Of a DNA stretch of 64,000 nt, positions 11,340 to 22,233 are shown one piece after another. The notes beneath the pieces were generated by a model. It was not told the origin of the DNA. It ran no database searches and was given only the letters and a program-made list of their open reading frames with translations. Source of the DNA: Lolium rigidum (lineage: Eukaryota > Streptophyta > Magnoliopsida > Poales > Poaceae); NCBI RefSeq assembly GCF_022539505.1, contig NC_061510.1, positions 38,589,047 through 38,653,046 of the forward strand, written 5' to 3'. Every line of letters begins with the position of its first letter. Position 1 is the first letter of the stretch. The translations under genes and the position numbers were made by a program.

Positions 11340-14152
11340 CTAAGCTCTAGTTTATTTGCATAAAGCCAATTTTAGTTCACCATTATTTGATAAAGACTTA
11401 TTCATGTGCTAACTAACTCAAGTGGGAACATTAGTGTCATTCCCACAACATTGTTGTGATTCAAATTCAAGTCACCATTCACCATTCATTTTATCAACAT
11501 TTTCAAGAATCTAACACTGGAAACTGTATGGCCTTTCCAACTGTCCGTAACCGTGGACACGGCTATTCGAATAGGTTTACACTCTGCAGAGGTTGCACTC
11601 TTGTGCCACAACATTTGATTTCATCCATCGGGATACCCCAAATCATCGTAACACAGTACGCGGATCATCAACCATAACCTTTCATTTACACACCCTAGTA
11701 TGAGCACCTCTCCCCATGAGCTTGGCCTCCCAGTGAAGACCAATTGTCCACCTGGGAACTGCACAGGGCTTGGCCGTACAATTCACCTCAATTCACATCA
11801 TTTCTCAACAACGGAGGTAGCCTCAGCATAACCCCTATGATGTGTATTCAGAGGGAACCCATACTAAGATGTATAAATTTCTAGTTAAGCCCTTACCCAT
11901 AATCAGGTATTGTGGGGGTACTGATGAATTGGAAAGATATCACATCCAAACCAATATTAGTTTTTAATCAAAAATCACTATCTTCTCTTGGTCATATTCA
12001 CCTTCAAAATTCATTCAATGGAATGTATCATCATTCCAAAGTTTCAATTTCTTTTCCAGTCACATGTTCCCATCTAGAGTAGTCAAGTTTTAATATTAGC
12101 ACTAGCATCTAGTCATGAGGGGTGCTAACTAATTGTAATGCTAGTTAGGCTAAGTTTGATACTCTTGTAGTATTCTAGACTTAGTGAATCATGAATCAAA
12201 AAGGTACTTTGATAAAACCAAAGCAATAAAGCTTGTAAGTAAAAGCTTGTAGTAAAACTTGGGATGGGTTCATGAGCATTAGAAAAGATGAGTGTGCCTT
12301 GTTCTTGGTAGAACTTTGCACTTTGCAAGAATATTAGCTTGCCTTGATAGTTCTCAAAGTTTTCCTCCTCCGATCCACCTCTTGGTAGCAACCTTCTTCC
12401 TCCGGGTATTCTCCGGTACTAGCGTCTAAATTTGAATACGAGGTATAATCACTCAACTAATTCAATGGCTATTCCAAACATCACATATATTCACACAAGC
12501 TACTCTAAACGCACAACTAATAGAATTAAGGTGCATTGGTTGGGTTGTTTGAGGAAAATAATTTCCTCTCATTACATATGTAAGTGATAGTTTCCATAGG
12601 GTTCTTGAGAAATAATTTTCTCTCATTGAAATCTTCTTAAGATTTAATTTCTCAACAATCCTACATGAATTTCATATTGACCTAAGTCAACCATTCATGA
12701 TCATTAATTGAGAAAATAATTTAAATGAGGTAGACCACCTCATACCATTTAATAATTTCTACCAATGATTTAACTCTCCAAGTATTTCATATAAGAGTGT
12801 TTGACCAGGGGTGCAAACATCACATGAATTCACTTGGGACAAGATTTAAATGAAGTATAATACTTCATATGATTTGCATAATAGTTTTGGACAATATCAC
12901 TTTAATAAAATAGCCATATTTTCCATTAATTAAACTAGGGCATGATCATGCAAAGTGACCACACCATTTTCTTGCAGAAACAATTAGTGTAAGTCAAATG
13001 TGAGCTATTGGAGTTGGAATTAATTAAATATCTATTTTGGTTGATTTTTAATAATTATTTGAATATGAAAAAGTCCCTGCCTTCTTCTTTTTATATTTTT
13101 ATTTCTACAATAGATCTTGAGGTGAGACCAGTGGCATGTTGTAGATATTTTTACTAGCTTTCCAACAATATAAAGTTTGCTAAATTTGGCCAAGCCAAAC
13201 AGATTCTATGAATTTTCAAAGTTGGGTCCAGTATTGAATTTGAACTAAATCGTTTAAACTAGATTTGAATTAAAAGGGCCGGCGGGAAACACAGTTGGGC
13301 CTAATTGGATTTAAACGGCCCAAGGCCAGCCCACCACGCATCCACGACGCGCAGGCTGCCTGACGGGTGGGGGCCACTCGTCAGCGACTCTTAAAAGCCG
13401 AATCGGTATGAGCTATTGTGGGGCGTAGGATTAGAACGCATATCAACGGCTCAGAGCCATCGTTTTCTCCGGCGAGATGCCGAGCGTCTGGCGGCGAGCC
13501 TAGGGGGTCGGAGGGCTAACCGTAGGTCCGGCGAGCGGCGGCGGTGTTCTGTTCGAGGTTGTCGAGGACGAGGAAGAAGCTAGAAGCAGTGGCGCAGCTC
13601 GAGGAGGCTCCAGTCGATGGCGATTGCTGCAGAGCTTCTGCGGCTCTGGTCGCTCGATTGAGCTTGCTCCGGCGACGATCGGGTGAGTGGAGTGGCGGTG
13701 GAGAGTCAGGGATGGGAGGAGAGGAAGGTGTGGTGCCTGGATTGCTCTGGGGAACTCGGTATTTATAGGAGAGCTTGGGTGCTGCGAGGCAGGGTTGAAG
13801 TCGACAAGCGCGCAGCGGTTCCGGCGAGGGTTGGGGCTAGGCGAGGGCACAGGATCGTTTCGCGTATCCAGGCGATGCGAATGGCGGCGACAACACGGTC
13901 GGGCGGCGTTGGATGGCGACGCATTGCTTCCGTGTCTGCGGGCGGCGTTCACGGGATCTTCGTCGTCGCCTCCGGCGGCGGCGGTCCAGGGGCTGGTCGT
14001 GAGCGTGTCTGGCGCGGCTGAGGTGTCACGGCGGTGCTCGACGAAGTGCTGGCGGGGCTAGGGGCTGCGCGTGCTGGTGGGGTGGCGCGTGGCCAGTACG
14101 CGCCCACGGCGTGTCCACGCGCGACGCGAGCGATATCACTGAGCGTTCTGGG
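11340..14152 (-). repeat. Gypsy-type LTR, part 2 (truncated upstream)
   Basis: This continues the LTR interrupted at 3226. AT-rich sequence to about 13250 is followed by GC-rich sequence from about 13270, the same architecture as 57879-59290 in the right-hand Gypsy LTR (shared 'tttacactctgcagagg' block at 11576 and 47448, GGCC-rich blocks, and a leader). On the minus strand a TATAAATA box at 13760-13767 precedes a CT-rich leader. The sequence stops at about 14152, where an unrelated Athila-like fragment starts without LTR or target duplication, so the upstream part of this LTR has been lost. The ORFs at 13500-14061 are GC-rich LTR reading frames, not genes. Confidence 0.6.
13760..13767 (-). 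promoter_or_regulatory. TATA box of the Gypsy LTR
   Basis: TATAAATA on the minus strand, followed downstream by a pyrimidine-rich leader. It is the best clue to the orientation of this LTR. Confidence 0.5.
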
Positions 14153-15832
14153 TAACTGCTGAAATTTTTCAAAATATTGGTAACAATGATTCCATTGCTG
14201 TAGAACATAATGGTTTAGATTTTGATGATTGTCATATTACTGAAGTTATAAAGTTCTTACAAAAACTTGCTAGAAGTCCCAATGCTAGTGCTATAAATTT
14301 AGCCTTTACAAAATATATTACAAATGCTCTCATTAAAGCTAGGGAAGAGAAATTAAAACTTGAAGCTTCTATTCCTAGGAAATTAGAAGATGGTTGGGAG
14401 CCCATCATTAGGATGAAATTCAATGATTTTTAGTGTAATGCTTTATGTGATCTTGATATTTAGTATTTCTGTTATGCCTAAAAAGATTTATGATATGCTT
14501 GACTTGCCACCATTGAAGAATTGTTATTCGGATGTTAATCTTGCCGATAATGTTAAAAAGAAACCTTTGGGGAGGATTGATAATGTTCGCATTACGGTTA
14601 ACAATAACCTTGTCCCCGTTGATTTTGTTGTCTTGGATATCGAATGCAATGCATCTTGTCCTATTGTGTTGGGAAGACCTTTTCTTCGAACCGTTGGTGT
14701 CTGTTATTGATATGAGAGAAGGTAATATTAAATATCAATTTCCTCTCAAGAAAGGTATGGAACACTTCCCTAGAAAGAGAATGAAGTTGCCTTTTGATTC
14801 TATTATTAGAACAAGTTATGATGTTGATGCTTCTACTCGATGTTACTTGATTTGCACTTTCTGCGCCTAGCTGAAAGGCGTTAAAGAAAAGCACTTCTTG
14901 GGAGATAACCCATGTGTTTATTTTACTACAGCAATTTTTGTTTTGTTGAGTCTTGGAAGTTGTTTACTACTGTAGCAACCTCTCCTTATCATGTTTTTGT
15001 GCCAAGTAAAGTTTCTATACTAAAGTTGATGTTATATTTGGGATCGCTGCGCAGAAACAGCATTGCTGTCTGTCACGAATTCTGGCACAAGTCTCTGTAA
15101 AAAATTCAAAAAAATCTGCAAATTTACGAGCGTGATCCTCAGATATGTACGCAACTTTCATTAGTTTTGAGTTTTTCCATTTGAGCAAGTTAGGTGCCCA
15201 GTCCAGAAGCATCTTTACGGACTGTTCTGTTTTTGAAAGATTCTGTCTTTTATTTCGCATTGCCGCTTTTGCTATGTTGAATGAGTTTCTTTGTTCCATT
15301 AACTTTCAGAAGCTTTGTGCAATGTCCAGAAGTGTTAAGAATGATTGTGTCACCTCTGAATATGTGAAATTGTGGTTATGCACTAACCCTCTAATGAGTT
15401 TGCTTGAAGTTTATGTGAAGGAAGTTTTCAAGGGTCAAGAGAAGAGGATGATATACTATGATCAAGAAGAGTGAAAGGTCTAAGCTTGGGGATGCCCCGG
15501 TGGTTCATCCCTGCATATTTTAAGAAGACTCAACCATCTAAGCTTGGGGATGCCCAAGGCATCCCCTTCTTCATCGACAACATTATCAGGTCACTTCTAG
15601 TGAAACTATATTTTTATTCTGTCACATTCTTATGTTCTTTACTTGGAGCGTCGGTTTGTTTTTATTTTTGTTTTGTTTTGAATAAATTTGGATCTCGCCA
15701 TCCTTATATTGGAGATATTACGCTCCGCTTTTTCATATGGAACACTTGTGTTCTTAATTGTGCTTTAATGTTCATGACGAAAGCTTATTGCTTCGTTAAA
15801 TTGCTATTTGGTTGGAATTGGAAAATGATGCA
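14153..15832 (+). mobile_element. Internal fragment of a third Athila-like copy, same strand
   Basis: The sequence matches about 6469-8100 of the left element from the end of Gag through the retropepsin-like domain (MPKKIYDMLDLPP at about 14474) to the double AAGCTTGGGGATGCC block (15482, 15541). It has no LTR at either end. The left edge abuts a truncated Gypsy LTR; the right edge abuts an inverted copy of the same 3' region at about 15833 with only a few bases of shared sequence (CATAT). The retropepsin motif is damaged near 14455-14465, where the region coding for the catalytic aspartate is rewritten. A relic of rearrangement, not an insertion with intact ends. Confidence 0.72.
15015..15299 (-). 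CDS. Antisense 94-codon ORF in the 3' region of an Athila-like copy
   Basis: On the strand opposite to gag-protease an uninterrupted frame of 94 codons begins MEQRN, has the core LLKWKNSKLMKVAYISEDHARK and a Cys-rich tail DRQQCCFCAA, and ends at 15015. The copy at 53781-54065 has a frame of the same length, start and end with about 20 substitutions. I do not recognise a protein family. The protein would be basic and small. Antisense ORFs have been described in other plant Gypsy lineages (Ogre/Tat), so function is possible but unproven; conservation could also reflect a constrained nucleic acid on the sense strand. Confidence 0.35.
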   Translation of the reverse strand: MEQRNSFNIAKAAMRNKRQNLSKTEQSVKMLLDWAPNLLKWKNSKLMKVAYISEDHARKFADFFEFFTETCARIRDRQQCCFCAAIPNITSTLV

Positions 15833-16342
15833 TATTCAGAGATGACACAATCAGTCTTAACACTTCTGGACATTGCTCAAAGCTTCTGAAAGTTAATGGA
15901 ACAAAGAAACTCATTCAACATAGCAAAAGCGGCAATGCGAAATAAAAGGCAGAATCTGTCAAAAATAGAACAGTCCGTAAAGACGAATCTGGCAGGGACA
16001 CTTAACTTGATTAAACGGAAAAAACTCAAAACTAATGAAAGTTGCGTACATATATGGGGATCACGCTCGTAAATTTTCAGATTTTTTCGGTTTTTTTACA
16101 GAGAGCTCTGCGAGAATTCGTGACAGACAGCAATGCTGTTTCTGCGCAGCAATCCAAATATAGCATCAACTTTAGCATAGAAACTTTACTTGGCACAAGG
16201 TTGCTACAGTAGTAAACAACTTCCAACTTTCCAAGACTCAACAATACAGTAAATAAAATAAAACATGGGTTATCTCCCAAGAAGTGCTTTCTTTATAGCC
16301 ATTAAGATGGGCTCAGTAATTTCGATGATACTCTCGCAAGAA

Positions 16343-16849
16343 TTAAGAGTTGAAGCAAAAGAGAGCATCAAAAAGCAAATTCAAAATGCGTTTAAGCCTA
16401 AACCACTTCCTATTAAAAGGAATCTTGTAAATAAACAAGTCATATAAGCATAATGCAATAAGCATAGAAAGGCAACACAAGCGCAACTTCAAGATTCTCA
16501 ACATAAAGAGGGGAAACTTAATATTATTAAGATGCATATAACCATGTTTCCCTCTCTCATAATAACTTTCAGTAGCATCATGAACAAACTCAACAATATA
16601 ACAATCACATAAAGCATTCTTGTCATGAGCTACATGCATAAAATCATTACTCTCCACATAAGCATAATCATTACTACTAATTGTAGTGGGAGCAAATTCA
16701 ATAAAGTAGCTATCATTATTATTCTCATCACCATAATCATCATATATAGGAGGCATATTGTAATCATAATTAATTTTCTCCTCAATGCTTGGGGGACTAA
16801 AAACATCATGCTCCTCAAAACCAGCTTCCCCAAGCTTAAATTTTTCCAT
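16343..16849 (-). CDS. 168-aa acidic protein of the inverted Athila-like element
   Basis: The frame starts MEKFKLGEAGFEEHD and is rich in Asp, Glu, Asn and Tyr through about residue 110 (PPIYDDYGDENNNDSY), followed by a more hydrophobic, Leu/Cys/Phe-rich end that may include a membrane-like segment (residues about 118-150). I know no function. It occupies the place where gag-protease lies in the sister copies, so it looks like a swapped-in module of a non-autonomous element. The Mutator-like element inserted a few bases upstream of this ATG. Confidence 0.5.
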   Translation of the reverse strand: MEKFKLGEAGFEEHDVFSPPSIEEKINYDYNMPPIYDDYGDENNNDSYFIEFAPTTISSNDYAYVESNDFMHVAHDKNALCDCYIVEFVHDATESYYERGKHGYMHLNNIKFPLFMLRILKLRLCCLSMLIALCLYDLFIYKIPFNRKWFRLKRILNLLFDALFCFNS

Positions 16850-17162
16850 AGCTTTAGCAATAGGGATTTCTATTTTCGTGCCCTCGGTTCCTTAGTTGTG
16901 CTCAGTTTTCCCCAGCTCCTTAGTTTTTCCTCAGTTTTACCCAAACGTTTGTCTGAAACCATCACACGTGATGTAACGGCCGGTTGCCCGACGGTTGACC
17001 ATTATCTTCTGACTAGTGGGGCCACGTAGAGCCTGCAAAGACACGTCAGACCATCCATCTTTGTTTGACCGTAAGCATCGTTGTATCCCTGACCAAAACG
17101 CGAACGAGTGGGCCTTCGGTATATCAAATGACAAGTGGGGCCATGATGCTGATACAAGGGGC

Positions 17163-17760
17163 AATACACGGGTAGGATTAGATTTTTAAACGGAGCTCTA
17201 CAGCGATGGCACGGAGGAGGTGGCATGCGGGGTGCCGAGATGAGATCGACGTCCACAAAGAGCCGCATGAGGCGAGACCGGACGCATTAGATAGATATGA
17301 ACTAGACGCGTTTAACCATGCAAAGAAGAGAAGAAATGGTCGACGACATCGACGACCACCTCAAAACTTTGACGCGACCGTGTCGGACACGAACGCGAGC
17401 AATGTAGAGAAAACTAGTGTCTCTCCTTTCGGCGTGTATAGGTGGGTGCTAGGAGAGTGTGGTGGCGAAGGGAAAGACCTCGCGGCGGTCCGTGGCGTCC
17501 GGCATAGCGGGTCGGCGTGGCCGTGCCCACAGCGGCGTGCATGCATGTTCGGCATTGGCATCGGCATGTACGTTCGGCATTGGCCTTGGCGGTATCTCGC
17601 GGTGTGTCGGTGATCGAATGAGGGGACGGGATTGAGGGTGCATCCCGACGTTGACCTAGCAGTGGCGGCGAGCATAGCCGTTCTGACCATGCCGATATCG
17701 GCATCGGCATCGTTTGGAGGCTGTGGTGCTCGAATCAAGTTGGGATTTGTTTCTCGTAGG
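17163..17760. other. GC-rich cargo block of the Mutator-like element
   Basis: GC-rich sequence with overlapping ORFs on both strands (for example 17206-17613 plus and 17361-17780 minus), none recognisable. A run of near-repeats of 'ggcatcggcat/cggcattgg' occurs at 17546-17600 and 17690-17710. It may be a captured gene fragment, but I see no splice sites or domain to support that. Confidence 0.35.
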
Positions 17761-18324
17761 CCAAAATGAATTTGAAACAAGTTTCATGTTGAAGGTTAGG
17801 TAACGAAAGTTTGTAACTATCCCAAAATTATACTAGCGCCATGGTGAGGTTCTTTTTGATAGAGCTATACGGTTGGGCAAACTTTTTTGACACTTTTTAG
17901 ATAGGGTTCCTTGTTGTTACACGTATGGCATCATGTATGGAAAATTTGTGGTCATTTGGAGATGTTCGAAAAAATCACTTTGCTTAAGCGCATGCCGTTT
18001 CGTCTCGCTGAAACCTGACTTTTCTAACAAGGTGATTTTTTCTACCTTCTCTAAATAACCTCAAATTTCATACAACTGATCTTCTATACATAGATAGATA
18101 GATTGTTTCGTTTTTACATTTTTCGAACTTTTTATTTCCCTTTATAATACCCAATTGATTTTCGGGTCAAAACCTCGAAAAACGGCATCATGTATGGCAT
18201 CATTTCACCCTAAATTTCAAATTTTACGAAACTTTCCCTTTTAGATATTCCTTGTTGTTATAGGTATGCCATCATGTATGCCAAACTTGGTTAGGTCTCA
18301 CTGAAACCAGCTTTTGTAACAAAT
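17761..18324. other. AT-rich stretch without a gene
   Basis: No ORF or element end is seen. Short phrases recur (for example 'ttccttgttgtta' at 17909 and 18249, 'ggcatcatgtatgg' at 17928 and 18185), suggesting old local duplication inside the Mutator-like element. Confidence 0.4.
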
Positions 18325-18815
18325 TAGGTGCTGGTTTATCATTTTTTTTGCGTGAAAAGTAATGGCAACAACAAATCGGTGATGGTTTATCATTTTTTGC
18401 GTGAAAAGTAATGGCAACAACAAATCGGTGATGGTTTATCATTTTTTTTGCGTGAAAAGTAATGGCTACAACAAATTATTGATGGTTTATCATTTTTTTG
18501 TGTGAAAAGTAATGGCAACAACAAATCGGTGATGGTTTATCATTTTTTTTGCGTGAAAAGTAATGGCTACAACAAATTGTTGATGGTTTATCAGTTTTTT
18601 GCGTGAAAAGTAGTGGCAACAACAAATCGGTAATGGTTTATCATTTTTTTTGCGTGAAAAGTAATGGCTACAACAAATTGTTGATGGTTTATCATTTTTT
18701 TGCGTGAAAAGTAATGGCAACAACAAATCGGTGATGGTTTATCATTTTTTTTGCGTGAAAAGTAATGGCTACAACAAATTGTTGATGGTTTATCATTTTT
18801 TTGCGTGAAAAGTAA
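18325..18815. repeat. Minisatellite, about 10 units of about 50 bp in alternating dimers
   Basis: A unit of roughly 50 bp containing GGTTTATCATTTTTTT, GCGTGAAAAGTAATGGC and ACAACAAAT is repeated head to tail. Two variants alternate: one with GGCAACAACAAATCGGT and one with GGCTACAACAAATTGTT, giving a higher-order period near 100 bp. The apparent minus-strand ORF across it is just the repeat being read in frame. Confidence 0.85.
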
Positions 18816-19759
18816 CGCCTAAAATAGTTTATAATTTTTAGCGCGTGAAAATTAATACAGAAAACCGCCCTTCAGCGTACTTAGAGGGTGGAAGCTAATT
18901 AACCGCCAACAGAGAGAGAGAGAGGGGTTATCCTGCCTGTTCCCTATATCATACGATCAACGGTCGGCGGGCACGATCCGCGTGACATGGGCTAGACCAA
19001 TCAGGGCGATGATGCACGTCTGCGAGAATTTGTGAAGAGAGAGGGCAAAACTGAGTACTATCAAGAAACCAAGGGCACCTGAGTAGTAAACAGACTAAGG
19101 GATTCAAATTTGAGATTTAAAAAATGGAAAATGTGTGTTTTGTACAATGAAACCCATCTTGGCCTACCTCAAACTATTTGCAATACCAATATACATCGAG
19201 TGTGAGAATTGTGGCCTCATTTAGACAAAGTATGATTTGGGGGAAGCTGTTTTGGGAAGGGCTTATTGTGGAAAACCATGCACCTTCATAGCTACTAGGT
19301 GATTTGAGAAGTGGCAATTTGTGGTAAAACTTGATTTATCTATGATTTATCTATGATTTGAGAAGTGGCAATTTGTGGTAAAGACTCCATGAGTAAGTGC
19401 CACTCTTTTTCGAATTTTTTTGCACATTAAATGACTCATTTAACTAGTTAATCCCATTTGTTGACTCTCTGTTGACCAGCCACTTGAGGGTAAAACTGAG
19501 TATATTGCACTAGCCAGTATTAGCACTCGAGGGGAAATTGAGCACACAAAAAATGCTAGTATAAGACTCGAGGGTATACCTGAGTATATCTAAATTTCCA
19601 GGGTTAGACTCGAGGACACGTGCAATTGTTGACGCGTAGACGCGGGTCGCGGTGGAGAAGTCGAGACGTGCAATCGTGGACGCGTGTCGCATTGCGAAGT
19701 CCAAGACGTGCAGACGTGCACCTGTGCACGCGTAGGACGCGGGTCGCATTAACCACCCC
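18816..19759. other. Non-coding interior of the Mutator-like element with end-like motifs
   Basis: No gene. Near 19042-19098 and again near 19490-19615 short phrases resemble the inner part of the element's own terminal repeats ('aaactgagta', 'aagggcacctgag', 'actcgaggg'). Upstream of 19760 repeated 'gacgcgggtcgc / gacgcgtgtcgc' phrases (19634-19750) precede the TATA-like site. Confidence 0.4.
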
Positions 19760-21170
19760 TCGCCTTTATAGACGCCTCCTCGCACTCTCTCTGTCACTCT
19801 CACTCGCTCACGCATCGCCAACTCTCTCACGTCCCATCATCTTCTCCAAAGCAAAAAACCCTCTCTCTCTCCCTCTTCCTCTTCCTCCGCCGGAGAGATG
19901 GACAAGGAGAATGCCAATCCCATCGTCGAGGTTGGCTCAAAGCGCGACGCCTCCATCTTCGGCGCCGTCCCCTCTACGGACGACGACGCCGCCGCCGTCG
20001 TCGCCGGTGCATCGGAGGCTGCGCCGCCGGTGGCGGTCGGATCCCGGCGGGATGGGACCCCTACGACCCCGTGCCGTACGTCCCGCCCCCGAACCCCTAC
20101 GACACCTCCCTGGAGGACCCATGGAACGAGGTAACTACGGTTTGCTTCCTTTTTTGTTCCCCATTCCTTTTTGAACCCTATTTTTGCTGGTGTAGATGGA
20201 TCTGTAGATGGATGAGTATTGGGCTAATATTTGCGCCGATTTTATTCCATTTTGTTTTGATCACTTCTTGATTTCGTTTAAGATTTGGGGTTCGGCTGTT
20301 CGGTTAATTTATGCAAGTAATATTGGATCTCAATCGGTTAATTTATGCAAGTAATCATGGGATCTCAATCGGTTATTTTATGCACTAATCAAAAGATATC
20401 AACCGTTTAATTTTGCAAATAATCTCGAATGTGTTCAAGTTCAGATCTAGTTCAGATCTAGAATCTGTTTCTTTGCCTATGATGAATGGTTGGGCACAAA
20501 TTTTTACAGGGAGGGTTCAGCGAACCATTGCTGTGTACAAATCTGTTGTGCATGAGCTTTCGTTCGCTAACTCCTTCCCTATAGATATATAATCATGTCC
20601 ACTCTAACTGAGGCTGACTCTGTTTTTCTTAACTTTGTTATCATGTACGTTAGTCATCGTTGCAACTCATTCACTAGTTTCTCGTTTGATATGGATCGGA
20701 TGTACGGCGGCGACGTCGGCGAGCGAAGAGGAGGAGGACGTCAAGACTCGCCGAGTCTTTGCGGAGGCTGCAGGGTCGGCGATACATCTCCTACTTCGCC
20801 AAGGAGGTGTACGGGTGCCCCTTCGCACCGGGAGACTCGGCGCCACGGACTTCAAGCTGCCTCGTCACGCATGCGAGAACATCGGCAACACCTTCCCCAA
20901 AGTCGGCACGACGGTGAACGTCCACTCCTTCCGCGCCAAGCACGGGCGCTCGGCATGCACCTCCGCGGCTTGCGGCGGGTGGAGATCTCCGCCGGGCGCA
21001 TGCCTCCGCTCAAGCCCAAGGCTCCCAAGGGGAGCAAGAGCAACAAGTGGAGGCGGAGCCGGATGGGGTAGGCGGAGTCTCGGACGTGTCTGCTGCTGCT
21101 GCTTGCCTCCTAGTTTGTTGTTGGGATCCCTTTGTTGTTAGCTAGGGATCCCTTGTTGTTATGTTAGTAT
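19760..21170 (+). pseudogene. Captured, frameshifted two-exon plant gene of unknown function
   Basis: A TTTATA box (19766-19771) and a CT-rich leader precede an ATG at 19898 (MDKENANPIVEV). A different frame near 20058-20130 reads DPYDPVPYVPPPNPYD and ends at a good donor (GAG/GTAACT at 20131), so a single-base shift has broken exon 1. After an AT-rich intron, a second coding block at about 20690-21071 shows, in shifting frames, RRYISYFAKEVYGCPF, then DFKLPRHACENIGNTFPKVGT, and finally HLRGLRRVEISAGRMPPLKPK and a stop at 21071. The Cys and His pattern could be a zinc finger, but I cannot assign a family. Several frame changes make it a pseudogene. Promoter, leader, intron and 3' region all lie inside the Mutator-like element, which suggests capture of a whole gene. 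Confidence 0.6.
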
Positions 21171-21809
21171 GATGGTGCTTGTGAAGAACTCATTACTATG
21201 TTGGCTGCTTGTGTATGCAGCCTATTATCTATCCATATTATCTAGGGATTATCTATCCCTAGTCTACTATATTTTGTTGGCCGTACTTAGTTTTCTTGAT
21301 TTACTATGACTTGTGAATTTATCGTACATTATCGTGGAGATTTGCTTCTAGATTTAACTACATACATATGGACCGAGAGGAGTACTAGATTTGCTGCCAT
21401 ATTGGGCAAACAACGAGGGCCAAAAGACACAAATAATTGAAGAAAGTCAGAAATGCAAGCTTCTCTAGATTTTATACTAATTTGGTGAAAAGGACAGAGA
21501 GAAAGAGGGGAAAAAGGTGCACTTAATAATGCCAATTTTAGGCCGAGAGAGACAGAACCCAGCTCCTGCTCACGTGCAACCAAACGCTTCTCGTCCTGTC
21601 CCACGCGGTCCCTTTCTACCAGACCCACGCGACGCGGCCCCACAAGACGCGGCCCCACACGTGACAGAACTGTCAACTAAACGGGAATCCTGCCGTCGAG
21701 TCGCATACACGGGTTTCAAACAAGGGCTTGGGGAAAACTGGTGAAAAACTAAGGAGCTGGGGAAAACTGAGTACAACTAAGGACCTGAGGGCACGAAAAT
21801 AGAATTCCC
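21171..21809. other. 3' flank of captured gene and right inverted terminus of the Mutator-like element
   Basis: No gene. From about 21590 GC-rich sequence leads into the terminal repeat; 21700-21809 is the inverse of the left end of the element. Confidence 0.5.
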
Positions 21810-21834
21810 TTAGCAATAATGGTGTTCAAAGAGT

Positions 21835-21966
21835 TCATGCTAATAACATTGCTACAACTATTTTGCAAACAAAGTTCCATGGGTTTTTAATTTTCTCTTC
21901 AAACACATCATGTCCTAATTCAAGATAAAGTTCATAAAGATCTCTAATTTTTTTGTTGTTTTCCAT
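21835..21966 (-). CDS. 43-aa small ORF downstream of the leader in the inverted element
   Basis: A short minus-strand frame starts MENNKKIRDLYELYLELGHD and stops at 21835. It lies about where gag starts in the sister copies, and would have been followed by the 168-aa ORF before the Mutator-like element inserted. It looks amphipathic. No family recognised; it may be a relic or an upstream ORF. Confidence 0.35.
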   Translation of the reverse strand: MENNKKIRDLYELYLELGHDVFEEKIKNPWNFVCKIVVAMLLA

Positions 21967-22204
21967 TATGCCTAACTAGTGAAAATAAAAACAAGTACAG
22001 GACTAGACATGATAACAAAATAAATTAAATGAAAGTAACTAATTTTTTTTGTGTTTTTGATATAGAACTAGTAAATAAGACAGAAAGTAAAGTAACTAAT
22101 TTTGTTTTTTGTTTTTAATATGAAGCAATAAAGTAAAGTAAAGCAATACAAAAACAAAGTAAAGAGATTGGATGTGGAGACTCCCCTTGCAGCGTGTCTT
22201 GATC

Positions 22205-22222
22205 TCCCCGGCAACGGCGCCA
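22205..22222 (-). promoter_or_regulatory. tRNA-Asp primer-binding site (inverted element)
   Basis: The minus strand reads TGGCGCCGTTGCCGGGGA, 11 bp after the LTR end, identical to the site at 4824-4841. Confidence 0.88.
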
Positions 22223-22233
22223 GAAAAAGTGCT

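Larger units (their letters stand above)
16863..21809. mobile_element. Mutator-like element (Pack-MULE type) with 9-bp TSD
   Basis: The 9-bp target duplication TTAGCAATA flanks it at 16854-16862 and 21810-21818. Its ends are long inverted repeats: 16863 onward reads GGGATTTCTATTTTCGTGCC and the reverse of the right end reads GGGAATTCTATTTTCGTGCC, with good similarity for roughly the first 100 bp. Nine-base duplications and long inverted ends are Mutator hallmarks. No transposase is present. The cargo is a GC-rich block (17163-17760), a minisatellite (18325-18815) and a broken plant gene with promoter-like upstream DNA (19760-21170), so it is a Pack-MULE-like non-autonomous element. Confidence 0.87.

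Noticed and set aside
13500..14061. Several overlapping ORFs of 74-150 codons on both strands
   Set aside because: They lie in the GC-rich leader of a Gypsy LTR; the similar block at 58224-59379 shows the same effect with unrelated translations.
16630..16860. 76-codon minus-strand ORF rich in Met and Ile
   Set aside because: Out-of-frame shadow of the 168-aa ORF at 16343-16849.
18490..18726. 78-codon minus-strand ORF
   Set aside because: It is the minisatellite read in frame, with the same peptide repeated.
18325..18815. CRISPR-like array
   Set aside because: The repeats are contiguous with no unique spacers and the genome is a plant; it is a minisatellite.
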